From NCBI GenBank assembly GCA_963798745.1, contig CAWCUF010000002.1, forward strand, positions 390,710 through 454,709: 64,000 bases of DNA, written 5' to 3'. Every line of letters starts with the position of its first letter. The first letter of the stretch is position 1. Under the pieces are notes generated by a model, which ran no database searches, had not been told where the DNA came from, and worked only from the letters and a program-made list of their open reading frames with translations. A program made the position numbers and the translations under genes. The stretch is from Prado023 sp963798745. Its GTDB lineage: Bacteria; Actinomycetota; Actinomycetes; S36-B12; CAIYMF01. Shown in pieces: positions 8,901 through 15,399 of the stretch.

Positions 8901-9299
8901 CTCGGCGATGTGGAACACGCCCGCGGTGGTCCGGCGGTCATTGGCGGGGTTGTGCAGGATCCCGTTGGCCAACCGGTAGCTGGTGAGCAGCGGCGAGCTG
9001 AAGCTGTCGCCGTCGTAGGGCAGCGACAGGTCGCGGGCCATGCCCGCCTCGTCGAGGACGAACGTGCTGTGCGGCAGCTCGGGATGCTCGCCGGTCTCGG
9101 CCAGGTAGTCATCGAGGAAGTTCTGGATCCGGCCGTCGGCGGCGCACAGCCGATCGGCCAGGCGACGTCTCAGCTCACGCTGGCGGGCAAGGATCGGGCG
9201 CGCAAGGATTGCCGACTCGGTGTCCTCGAACCCGGGGGGCAGCGGCAGACCGAGTTGGGCCAGGCGGAGGTTGATGGCGGGGTTCTGGTGATCGGACAT
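5904..9299 (-). CDS. giant protein resembling PPi-type phosphoenolpyruvate carboxykinase
   Basis: A 1131-residue cytosolic protein with no signal peptide or membrane segment. Its length and conserved blocks (FGNAGDPYLPEND, WTGHTGCVILAPHL, YFGYCKKEVKTQISYSANL, EEEHAGGALVFASY) fit, from memory, the PPi-dependent PEP carboxykinases. Those were described from Propionibacterium and Entamoeba and are about 1,100 residues long, roughly twice the size of ATP- or GTP-types. A P-loop-like SGGGKSEISK lies near residues 470-480. That enzyme interconverts oxaloacetate plus PPi with PEP plus CO2 and phosphate. The start has GGAAGGA upstream. If the identification fails, it is a conserved uncharacterised protein. 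The nearest unbroken neighbours are unrelated. Confidence 0.62.
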   Translation of the reverse strand: MSDHQNPAINLRLAQLGLPLPPGFEDTESAILARPILARQRELRRRLADRLCAADGRIQNFLDDYLAETGEHPELPHSTFVLDEAGMARDLSLPYDGDSFSSPLLTSYRLANGILHNPANDRRTTAGVFHIAEGGLPIPDDKIAVPKLAYARLLALAFEAPEVDKVLPYTANQPEPAACFVSLQLRPLVSPEVPGYVRAKRMETRFIVPGGLVANLDFVEGIFGNAGDPYLPENDASLAPETWTGHTGCVILAPHLTRVTKKELGLPHVDDATERERRDGVCWQTEDELYNNGQAFKVCARDARGVIVTVIADNYFGYCKKEVKTQISYSANLFGNAEEEHAGGALVFASYNLGQEFLETLSLEADASPVTLADVVARDPHRFTAQPQGHALDTEQPHIVLVPAGAHYSMRTMSVSWTGPDGQRANIPLRADKAYLSPHGYRVTMVAQPDDPTAWHLVGTMADPTSCHKPATVSGGGKSEISKAITDAFIFSSAYVADFDADMDAVDAILAGDFADRYADPARNGRDHRPILSEDRSIGSVIKLLTPSAAYSEKYSEWLAEIPAHVKELVYVVKRSYRPEWGQDWRSHFSVVVIDGRPGNSLRLDGQKITVNMLRVGFNTDGSWRLFGLRHDFAPAVKVQTQDDITATTVVPGHVLGRDPNRSYKLVENCENLLFQRPDDAIHRGYDKQAERDLATPGTFISNFAPLTRDDAIAMRDDAVAFSRFTAPMADLIRQVADAQQGASPEFFVSSANPRIVDGKPSKNPRYLQQRPDRAHPRDTAVAALSARLARGVSADAPLLQPIDVVAAGRRNNPPDGAVPPLCTFNPLHYLELPELFMEFISSMTGKSPSTTGAGSEGALTKGPFNAMPAVLDLNSSLLSYALTGYDGWLSCAGYVGPKVRVDHDISMLIPELFARMSPAERDAAHLIAEGSLERITDFQHDGRTVAASRLGYRITETFATKYLGRIFLNPHVVLTPEMLRPERQDVEVFAESMATIVTTHERVARAYFDDGTVALAIPPLRALLEIMADGVTAQGWTLSSPEFRELFTREAILGSDWYAARLDAKQAAARARSDAGLAAIELFVSTPGNDEPVERLDMPARVAAAQAEVERLSAPEFREKLVGTTGGTPL

Positions 9300-9393
9300 G
9301 GGACTGATCCTTCCCTGTTACCGCGTCATGGGCCACCGCCGAGTTGCCAGAAGGGCCGAGCGTGGGCGACCAAGGCAGTTCTGGGCGCGGTTC

Positions 9394-9660
9394 GCCGAGT
9401 TGTGGTTGAACCGGGGTGCCGGGGAGAGCCCCGCCTGGGCGTGAAACGCCGAGTTGTGGTCGAACCGGGGTGCCGGGGAGCCCGCCGACGCGTGAAACGC
9501 CGAGTTGTGGTTGAACCGGGGTGTCGGCGAGGCCGCCGACGCGTGAAACGCCGAGTTGTGGTTGAACCCGGCGTCCGCGGCACGGGTCTTTCAACCACGC
9601 GGAGCGCGTTTGGCGGCTGACCACCACCGCGCGGCACCCCTATCGACCACAACTCGGCGC
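9394..9660. repeat. four tandem 51-54 base repeats plus an inverted copy of the core
   Basis: The core GCCGAGTTGTGGTTGAAC begins at 9394, 9448, 9499 and 9550, giving periods of 54, 51 and 51. Between cores lies a GGGTGCCGGGGAG...GCGTGAAAC segment. The inverted core CCACAACTCGGC recurs at 9648-9659. The repeat can be read through in two reverse frames as short peptides (TTTRRF or PQLGVSR repeats), but there is no convincing start or ribosome binding site. It fills the roughly 550-base gap between the PEPCK-like gene and the SOUL gene, in which I see no protein gene. Confidence 0.75.
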
Positions 9661-9846
9661 TTCGGGGCGCCAGGGGTTTGGTCGAGACTGTCGGCGTCGT
9701 TCTGCGCTGAAGTTCAAAGGGTTGAGCACGACGCGCCCCGCGCTCGGCCGGCTACGCCGGGTTCGACGGCGCTGAGCCGAGTGGCGCGCGGTCGGTGTCT
9801 GCCCTGCCCCTGCTGCGGCCAAGGCGAACGCGGTTCACACTGAAAC

Positions 9847-10371
9847 ATGACCGAGCAGCAGAAGTACACCGTCGTGGATCGCCTCGCAGACGTCGAGATC
9901 CGGTCCTACCCGGAACACACCTTGGCCGAGGTCGTGGTCGATGGGGACTTCGACTCGGCGGGCAACAGGGGCTTCCGGCCGCTGTTCAACTACATCCAGG
10001 GTGGCCGGGTCTCGATGACCGCCCCGGTCGTGCAGACCCCGGCAGGGGCAGCCGACGGGTCGGGGCACGCGGTTGCGTTCGTGATGCCCGCCGACCGATC
10101 CCCGGAGTCCCTGCCGCCCCCGGGGGACGAGCGGGTGCGGCTGCGGGTCGTGCCCGCGCGAACCGCCGCCGCCCTGCGGTTCTCCGGGTCGGGCAATGCC
10201 CGGGACCTCGACCGGCGCGGCGCGCAGTTGAGGGCGGGACTGGCGGGAACCGGGTGGGCGGCCGTGGGGCCGGTCCGGCTGGCGCGGTTCAACGCCCCGT
10301 TCATCCCGCCGTTCCTGCGGCACAACGAGGTGGTCGTCGACGTGGAGGCGGCCGGGACCGACTCGCCCTGA
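9847..10371 (+). CDS. SOUL family haem-binding protein
   Basis: A 174-residue protein with the SOUL/HEBP layout. Seen are an N-terminal VVDRLADVEIRSYPEHT strand, the central FRPLFNYIQGG followed by MTAPVV, and the final FNAPFIPPFLRHNEVVVDV. The MTAPV and PFLRRNE-like blocks are the most diagnostic in the family. Such proteins bind haem or porphyrin through a hydrophobic pocket and are thought to buffer or carry it. No export signal is present, so it acts in the cytosol. It stands alone, with a repeat block upstream and a membrane-protein gene downstream. Confidence 0.85.
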   Translation: MTEQQKYTVVDRLADVEIRSYPEHTLAEVVVDGDFDSAGNRGFRPLFNYIQGGRVSMTAPVVQTPAGAADGSGHAVAFVMPADRSPESLPPPGDERVRLRVVPARTAAALRFSGSGNARDLDRRGAQLRAGLAGTGWAAVGPVRLARFNAPFIPPFLRHNEVVVDVEAAGTDSP

Positions 10372-10515
10372 CCGCTCAACCCTGAGATCTCACGGCGCGG
10401 TCGCGTGCCGATCGCCGGAAGCCGCCGAGGGCTGGTCGTGCCCGGGCCCGCCCGGTCGGGGCCGCAGCCCTGCTCGTGCTGAGTCCACGCACTGCTGCTC
10501 TGCCACGATGGCGAG

Positions 10516-11172
10516 GTGTCCAACCGCGCTGCCCGGCTGACCTGCGTCGTGCTCCTCGTGGGCGCGACCCTGGTCGGTCTGGTCCTGTACCCCCACTTGT
10601 CCGATCCGATGCCCTCGCACTGGGACCCGGCCGGCAACGTCGACGGGTACGTGTCGCGGACGTGGGGGGTCCTGCTGCTGCCGCTACTGACGGCGGGCCT
10701 GATGGTGCTCTTGTTCGCGATCCCGTCGATGGACCCGCGACGCGCGAACATCGACGCATTCCGCGGGGCGTACAACGTGTTCGTCGTGGGCTTCGTGGTG
10801 TTCATGCTCTACGTGTACGCGCTGACGTTGGCTGCGGGGATGGGCCGGCAGTTCAACCTGACGCAGCTGATCCTGCCTGCGATGGGGTTGTTCTTCGTCG
10901 GCATCGGGCGCCTGCTGCGCTCCGCCGGACGCAACTACTCCATCGGCGTCCGGACCCCGTGGACGTTGGCCAGTGACGAGGTCTGGGACGCCACGCACGC
11001 CGTGGGCGCGCGGACGTTCACGCTCGGCGGACTCGTGGCGATCGTCGGGGCAATCCTCGGGGCGCCCGGGTTCTGGCTGGCGATGGGCGCTCTGCTTGCC
11101 GCGGCGGTTGTCCCGATTGCCTACTCCTACGTGCTGTGGCGGCGCCTGGGTCGGCCGGGACCGGCGTCCTGA
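10516..11172 (+). CDS. DUF1648/SdpI-family membrane protein
   Basis: A 218-residue integral membrane protein. The N-terminal DUF1648 domain carries the signature PSHWDPAGNVDGY after the first helix. The C-terminal half carries the SdpI signature IGVRTPWTLASDEVWDATHAVG. About six hydrophobic segments are visible (near 8-25, 45-65, 85-110, 120-140, 165-185, 190-208). SdpI proteins give immunity to a toxic peptide in Bacillus. In actinobacteria they are mostly uncharacterised, so immunity is only a possibility here. The start is a GTG that places the first helix correctly. Confidence 0.8.
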   Translation: MSNRAARLTCVVLLVGATLVGLVLYPHLSDPMPSHWDPAGNVDGYVSRTWGVLLLPLLTAGLMVLLFAIPSMDPRRANIDAFRGAYNVFVVGFVVFMLYVYALTLAAGMGRQFNLTQLILPAMGLFFVGIGRLLRSAGRNYSIGVRTPWTLASDEVWDATHAVGARTFTLGGLVAIVGAILGAPGFWLAMGALLAAAVVPIAYSYVLWRRLGRPGPAS

Positions 11173-11264
11173 GCGGTCACGTCTCGCTGGCGGGCCTGCC
11201 TCCGATGCGGCCGACCGGCAGACCGGGTCGCGGGCGAGTGCGTCGGCATCGCGGGCCGCGTGCT

Positions 11265-11633
11265 TCAGTGGACGAGGCGCAGGATGGCCGGGTAGCGGTA
11301 GTCGACCCCGCGCGCGGCGTTCACCGTCGCGATGATCGCCAGGACGTAGAACGCCACCACCGCCACCATGAACGTGAAGATCCCGACGACGACGAAGAAC
11401 AGCGGGATCGACACGAGGATGGCGATCATGTAGGTGATCTGGAAGTTCAGCGCCTCGGTGGCGCTGGCCTTCACACGCGGACTGCGCGGGCCCAGGATCA
11501 CCATGATCAGCAGCGGCCCGATCACGGCCAGGACGAGGCCGCTGGCGTGCGCCAGGGCTGACCACAGAGTCTCATCCGAGGGCGACAACGGTGGCTGGCC
11601 GTACCCGGTCTGGCCGGGCGGCGGGTAGGACAT
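11265..11633 (-). CDS. DUF4870 domain membrane protein
   Basis: A 122-residue protein. After a Pro/Gly/Tyr-rich cytosolic tail come ALAHASGLVL, the family's KASATEALNFQ segment (residues about 55-66) and two long hydrophobic helices. It ends with a charged RGVDYRYPAILRL tail, all as in DUF4870/Tic20-like proteins. Function is unknown. It is convergent with the SdpI-like gene. Confidence 0.8.
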   Translation of the reverse strand: MSYPPPGQTGYGQPPLSPSDETLWSALAHASGLVLAVIGPLLIMVILGPRSPRVKASATEALNFQITYMIAILVSIPLFFVVVGIFTFMVAVVAFYVLAIIATVNAARGVDYRYPAILRLVH

Positions 11634-11809
11634 CAGAACCTCACTTCAGACCGGGTCGGCAACTCCACTGTGTTCGACAGTACTCAGGCACAGTCGTATC
11701 GATGCCGAGAACCCCCGGATGCCCCTCGGCGAGCATCCGAGCCCGGCGGGGACCCCGTCCTCGCTCGACGTGAGGCAGGCGTGATCGCGTGTTGCGGGAG
11801 TTCCGTCAT

Positions 11810-11844
11810 GGCTGTGGACCCCTCGTCGAAGGGTGTCCACAGCC
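11810..11844. terminator. 10-bp hairpin in the gap upstream of the DUF4870 gene
   Basis: GGCTGTGGAC (11810-11819) pairs perfectly with GTCCACAGCC (11835-11844), and additional CC/GGG pairs lie inside the loop. It lies in the 285-base gap between the DUF4870 start and the SRPBCC stop, in which no gene is seen. It could be a terminator of the SRPBCC operon or a protein-binding dyad. There is no T-tract. Confidence 0.4.
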
Positions 11845-11900
11845 AACGACTGATCGCAGAGGGCTGACCGCTAACGGCTGAACGCTCGGCTGAACGCCGA

Positions 11901-11925
11901 GGGCTGACCGCGGGCGGGTCAGCCC
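11901..11925. terminator. hairpin overlapping the SRPBCC stop codon
   Basis: GGGCTGACC at 11901-11909 is complementary to GGTCAGCCC at 11917-11925 with a short GC loop. It sits across the last codons and stop of the SRPBCC gene read on the minus strand, a compact GC-rich terminator candidate. Imperfect GGCTGAAC repeats precede it. Confidence 0.45.
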
Positions 11926-12896
11926 ACGCTCAGGACGCTGTTCTCCAGGCGCGCGTAGCTGGTCTCCATCCCGTCGGTCATCCCGGTGGCCAGCACCATG
12001 TCGCGCACCTCGGCGCTGGGATAGATGATCACCAGGCTGAGCAGGGTGCCGCCCTCGACCGGGGTCAGGGTCATCTCGTTGATGGCCGGTGGGCCGTCCA
12101 CCCCGATCATCTGCTCCGTCGTCACGGTGCGGTTCGGCGGTGTGCTCTCGAGCAGCTCGCCGGTGAACCCGAACCGCTGAGAGCCATCCTCAGCCTCCCA
12201 CTCGTACCGGTAGCCCTGGCCGACAACGGTCGCGACCTCGCACACGGGCATGGTCCAGCCGTCCGGTCCGAGCAGCCAGCGCTGCATCAGCGCGGGCTCG
12301 TGATGTGCGGCCCAGACCTGCTCGACCGTCCCGCGGATGATCCGGCTCACCCGCACCCGGGTGTCGCTGAGGATCTGCGCCTCGCAGGCACGCCCGGCGG
12401 CGAACGTGGCCAGGTCGGCCAGCGCCGCGTCCATCTGGCCCATGGCCTCGCGCATGCCCTCCTCCATGCCCATCTCTGTGAGCTGGTCGAGGTCCTCCAC
12501 CGAGTTGAACCAGGTCGTGGTGCTGACCTGCGATCCGGTGTCGGTGGGGGTGAATGCGAACACCATCCGCATCGAGGGCAGCTCGGCGTTGGCCGCACCC
12601 TCGGGGTCGGCGAACCCGTCGCGGACCTCGAACGACTTCAGCGGCTGCACCGACAGGAACTCCCAGTAGCCGCGCGACTCGTCGCCGTCCGGCCCGGTCA
12701 TGACGTACTCACTGCGCCCTCCTGGGTACATGTCGTGGCGGGTGAACCGGGCGGGGTAGGTGGGTGGGCCCCAGAAGCGCTCAAGTTGGCGCGGGTCGGC
12801 GTAGGCGTCCCAGAGGCGCTGCACTGGCACGGGGAACTCGGCGACCACGGTCATGGTGAGGCTCGCAGGGTCCTTGTGGACTGAGGTGATGGGCAT
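11919..12896 (-). CDS. tandem SRPBCC (AHSA1-like) protein
   Basis: A 325-residue protein made of two consecutive START/AHSA1 domains. The first covers about residues 10-150 (FPVPVQRLWDAYADPRQLERFWGPP, PGGRSEYVM, YWEFLSVQP). The second covers about 175-320 (RVSRIIRGTVEQVWAAHHEP, MQRWLLGPDGW, GFTGELLES). Each has the N-terminal strand, the Trp-containing helix and the long C-terminal helix. Between them lies a DUF-like LDQLTEMGMEEGM segment typical of the C-terminal helix. These domains bind small hydrophobic ligands. The partner ArsR gene ends 30 bases upstream, the classical regulator-SRPBCC operon. Confidence 0.85.
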   Translation of the reverse strand: MPITSVHKDPASLTMTVVAEFPVPVQRLWDAYADPRQLERFWGPPTYPARFTRHDMYPGGRSEYVMTGPDGDESRGYWEFLSVQPLKSFEVRDGFADPEGAANAELPSMRMVFAFTPTDTGSQVSTTTWFNSVEDLDQLTEMGMEEGMREAMGQMDAALADLATFAAGRACEAQILSDTRVRVSRIIRGTVEQVWAAHHEPALMQRWLLGPDGWTMPVCEVATVVGQGYRYEWEAEDGSQRFGFTGELLESTPPNRTVTTEQMIGVDGPPAINEMTLTPVEGGTLLSLVIIYPSAEVRDMVLATGMTDGMETSYARLENSVLSVG

Positions 12897-12926
12897 GGTG
12901 GGGTCCTTCTGGTGAGTTGGGACGGG

Positions 12927-13262
12927 TCAGGGAGCGGTGCTGTCCTGGGCGAGCAGGGCCTCGAGCCGGGCGACCCGATCGCGCCAAAGCGCCTCGAACT
13001 GGTCGAGCAGGAATTGGGCGCGCTGGATCGTCTCGGGGTTTGCCCGGACGAGTCGCTCGCGGCCGTGCCGGTGCTTGCTGATGAGGCCGGCTCCCTCCAG
13101 GACGGCGACGTGCTTCTGCACGGCGGCGAACGACATGTCGTAGCCACTGGCCAGCTGCGACACGGTGACCTCGCCCACCAATGTGCGCGCGACGATGTCG
13201 CGCCGGGTCCTATCGGCCAGGGCCCGGAAGATCCGGTCCACCTGGTCGTCAGGCATCGACAT
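12927..13262 (-). CDS. ArsR-family transcriptional regulator
   Basis: A 111-residue winged-helix repressor. It has the helix-turn-helix RTRRDIVARTLVGEVTVSQLA, the recognition helix YDMSFAAVQKHVAVLEGAGLI and the wing KHRHGRERLV. No metal-binding Cys cluster is seen, so it belongs to the non-metal branch paired with SRPBCC proteins. I chose the ATG at 13262 because AGGTG lies just upstream and a perfect operator palindrome lies 16 bases further up. Longer upstream starts would put the operator inside the gene. It probably represses its own operon. Confidence 0.82.
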   Translation of the reverse strand: MSMPDDQVDRIFRALADRTRRDIVARTLVGEVTVSQLASGYDMSFAAVQKHVAVLEGAGLISKHRHGRERLVRANPETIQRAQFLLDQFEALWRDRVARLEALLAQDSTAP

Positions 13263-13277
13263 CTGCACCTGCTGATA

Positions 13278-13295
13278 TACAACCATCGGGTTGTA
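13278..13295. promoter_or_regulatory. operator palindrome of the ArsR/SRPBCC operon
   Basis: TACAACC-ATCG-GGTTGTA is a perfect 7+7 inverted repeat with a four-base spacer, immediately upstream of the regulator's start. Position and symmetry fit an autorepression site for a dimeric winged-helix protein. Confidence 0.65.
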
Positions 13296-13456
13296 CGTTA
13301 GCGAAGCTGCGTTCATCTGGCAAGGCCCCGACAACGACACGTGACGGCGACGGGCTTACAAGAGACGCTGCTGGTGAACGCCGTCACCCGGAAGGCTGGG
13401 CGGGCCGTTCTTCAACCGATCGGTGCGCGGAACTCGGCCAGCGGCCGGTTGCTGCG

Positions 13457-14416
13457 TCAGCGGGTCCGCAGGGCCTGGATCTCGACCACGGGCATCGTCC
13501 GGGTGGGGCCGGTCAGTGTGAACTGGATGGTGCCGGCTTGCCCGGCTCCGTCCCAGTCGACCTCCCAATGCGTGGTGGCCTGCACCTCGTATGCCCCATC
13601 TGGCTGGTCACGTGAGTCCACCAGGTAGGTGTGCCCGCAGGTGGGGGAGTCCCTCGCTCCGTCAGCCCGGGTCCACTCGGTGCCCTTGCCGCGGCAGGTC
13701 ACCTGGGTTCCGTCGCCCATGTCCCAGACCACTCTGGCGACTGTTGCGGTGGCGGTCACCGACACCGGTCCCGCGGTGGCGGTGCGGGTGATCGGCCCGA
13801 ACGAGTTGGCGTCGTGGTTGTCGATCCAGAGCCAGGTCTGAATGCCGACCACCCCGGGAGCATCCGGCTTGATCGGGGTAGCCCCGACCTTGGCGCCCAC
13901 CAGGCGCATCGACTCCACAGCCTTTCGGGCCAGCTCCGCCGGGTTCACCCCAGCATCGGCGGGAGGGGGATCGGGGGACCAGAAGTAGGTCGGCACGCTT
14001 GCGACCGTTCCGCCCCATAGGTCGAATGCGCTGGGAGGGGTGCAGCGGTAGATGGCACCCTCGGAGTTGCCTTGCCACACATCGTCGTCCGCGGGTGGCT
14101 GCGGGTCCGCCAGGCCGACCCAGCACTGCCGATCGTTGCTCCACCACTGCCCAGCCCCAGGAGGATCGCAGTCGATCGCGTTTCCCTGGAACTCGCACGT
14201 CTGCTTCTTCGTGCTGGATGCGCCCGCGTTCTGCCTCGTCCCGGGCGGGCCCGTCCCAGGCCGACTGATCAGCGCCGCCACCGTGCACACCTCGGCCAGC
14301 GATGCGTCGTATGACAGTCGGCTGGGGGTCGCGGCATGCGGAGGCTGCCAGGTAAGGCTGCGCGAAGAGGCCACGCCGGTCAGCAGGGTGGCCTGCGACC
14401 GTGGGCGGGTCAGCAT
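13457..14416 (-). CDS. secreted PKD-like protein of unknown function
   Basis: A 319-residue protein whose body is well preserved. It includes KKQTCEFQGNAIDC, WWSNDRQCWVGLADPQPP and GAIYRCTPP, and a C-terminal PKD-like domain with WDMGDGTQVTC, SPTCGHTYLVDS and HWEVDWDGAGQAGTIQ. Several Cys pairs suggest an extracellular fold. The ATG at 14416 overlaps the end of the preceding lipoprotein reading frame, as in intact versions of this two-gene locus. The N-terminus is unusual: residues 10-30 are not hydrophobic, but shifting frame by one base in this stretch gives a more hydrophobic segment. The signal peptide may therefore be frameshifted or misassembled. Confidence 0.6.
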   Translation of the reverse strand: MLTRPRSQATLLTGVASSRSLTWQPPHAATPSRLSYDASLAEVCTVAALISRPGTGPPGTRQNAGASSTKKQTCEFQGNAIDCDPPGAGQWWSNDRQCWVGLADPQPPADDDVWQGNSEGAIYRCTPPSAFDLWGGTVASVPTYFWSPDPPPADAGVNPAELARKAVESMRLVGAKVGATPIKPDAPGVVGIQTWLWIDNHDANSFGPITRTATAGPVSVTATATVARVVWDMGDGTQVTCRGKGTEWTRADGARDSPTCGHTYLVDSRDQPDGAYEVQATTHWEVDWDGAGQAGTIQFTLTGPTRTMPVVEIQALRTR

Positions 14417-15021
14417 GGTTGGGGCTGGTCGTGGCCCTTGGGGGGCAGGACCTGGGCGACGGCCCACCCGGGGGCGGGTAGGTAGGTGGTCTTGATCACT
14501 CGGTACTGGGCGTGTTCCCGAGCGGCCCGTCCGCGCCTCGCCCGTCCTCGGTGCCGCTCGATAGGCGTCTTGTCGACGCACACTTGGAGGATCGACGGTG
14601 GGCGGGTCGCCTGTGAGGTCGACCTTGACTGGGTCGACCGAGCCGATCTTCACGGGTCCGGTGGACTCAGACCGGTGGACTTGCGCCAGCGGACCACGAG
14701 TCTGCTGCAGGTTGCAGTAGGTCTCGATCCTGAGTTGCGGGTTGGTCGATGACGTCGTTGATGTCGTTGAGGTGGCGGGTCGGGGTCGGCCAGCAGGTCG
14801 TAGAACATCTGTTCGTAGGCCAGGACCACGGCCGCAGCCTCTTCGACCGCCTGCTGCTGCGCTGCGGTCAGCGTCGAGGACGGCGACGTTGAAGGACTTG
14901 CCGGCGCAGATGCGGACGGTTCAGGAGTCCCGCTGGTGATCGGAGCGGGATCGCTGGTGCATCCGGCGAGCAGCAGGCCCAGAGCCGCGGCTGCGGCCAA
15001 CGTTCGGACGTGGGTTCTCAT
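14410..15021 (-). pseudogene. decayed lipoprotein gene
   Basis: The first 70 residues are intact. There is a signal peptide with lipobox LLAGC (Cys about 21), a Thr/Ser/Pro linker and AYEQMFYDLLADP. After that the continuation is spread over different frames: NDINDVIDQP, VKIGSVDPVKVDLTGDPPTVD, then EHAQYRVIKTTYLPAPGWAVAQVLPPKGHDQ ending at 14410. At least three single-base shifts separate them. Intact relatives are about 200 residues. The small frame upstream and the secreted protein downstream overlap its ends, so this was the middle gene of a three-gene operon. Confidence 0.6.
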
Positions 15022-15233
15022 GACAGGTCCTCGCGAATGCGTTCGACGGGGGTGGCGGGCTGGCGGGTCGAGGGCCGGGGCGAGTCGGCCTTCTGCGAGG
15101 TGATCTGCCCGGAGTCAGCAGCAGGAGCAGAACGCTGGGTCCACGCAGCGGCGTGCGCGATGAACCTGCCGCTCGTCGTGCAGGTTGCCATGCTGGTCAC
15201 GGTTACCTCCCCCGAGGTGCCACCGGCGCCCAT
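15018..15233 (-). CDS. small hypothetical protein overlapping the lipoprotein start
   Basis: A 71-codon frame that ends ERIREDLS and whose TGA overlaps the lipoprotein ATG as ATGA. The overlap suggests translational coupling, which is the main reason to list it. The peptide is rich in Thr, Ser and Ala with no recognisable domain. Confidence 0.35.
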   Translation of the reverse strand: MGAGGTSGEVTVTSMATCTTSGRFIAHAAAWTQRSAPAADSGQITSQKADSPRPSTRQPATPVERIREDLS

Positions 15234-15387
15234 GGCCGGCGTGCTGCCGCACAGCGTATGTCGGAATTGTCGTATCTCCGAAATGGGTTGTGGACAACTG
15301 CCCGGTCAGCGCCCCGCGCCGGTGCCCATAGGCGAGCGACGATGGCGCGTGCTTGTGTCCCCGGCACGCGATGTCGCACGGGCTCTG

Positions 15388-15393
15388 TACGGT
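15388..15393 (+). promoter_or_regulatory. -10 box of the leaderless jetA promoter
   Basis: TACGGT, six bases, then ATG at 15400: the same arrangement as at 3113-3125. It implies a transcript that starts at the jetA start codon and drives the whole four-gene operon. A second in-frame ATG at 15415 has GAGG five bases upstream and is an alternative start. Confidence 0.5.
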
Positions 15394-15399
15394 GCACGC

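Noticed and set aside
9175..9652. Reverse frames with PQLGVSR or GSTTTRRF peptide repeats.
   Set aside because: The periodicity comes from the DNA repeat at 9394-9570; no start or ribosome binding site, and two frames are equally open.
15010..15399. Long N-terminal extension of JetA.
   Set aside because: It overlaps the divergent small gene and the promoter; JetA homology starts near 15415.
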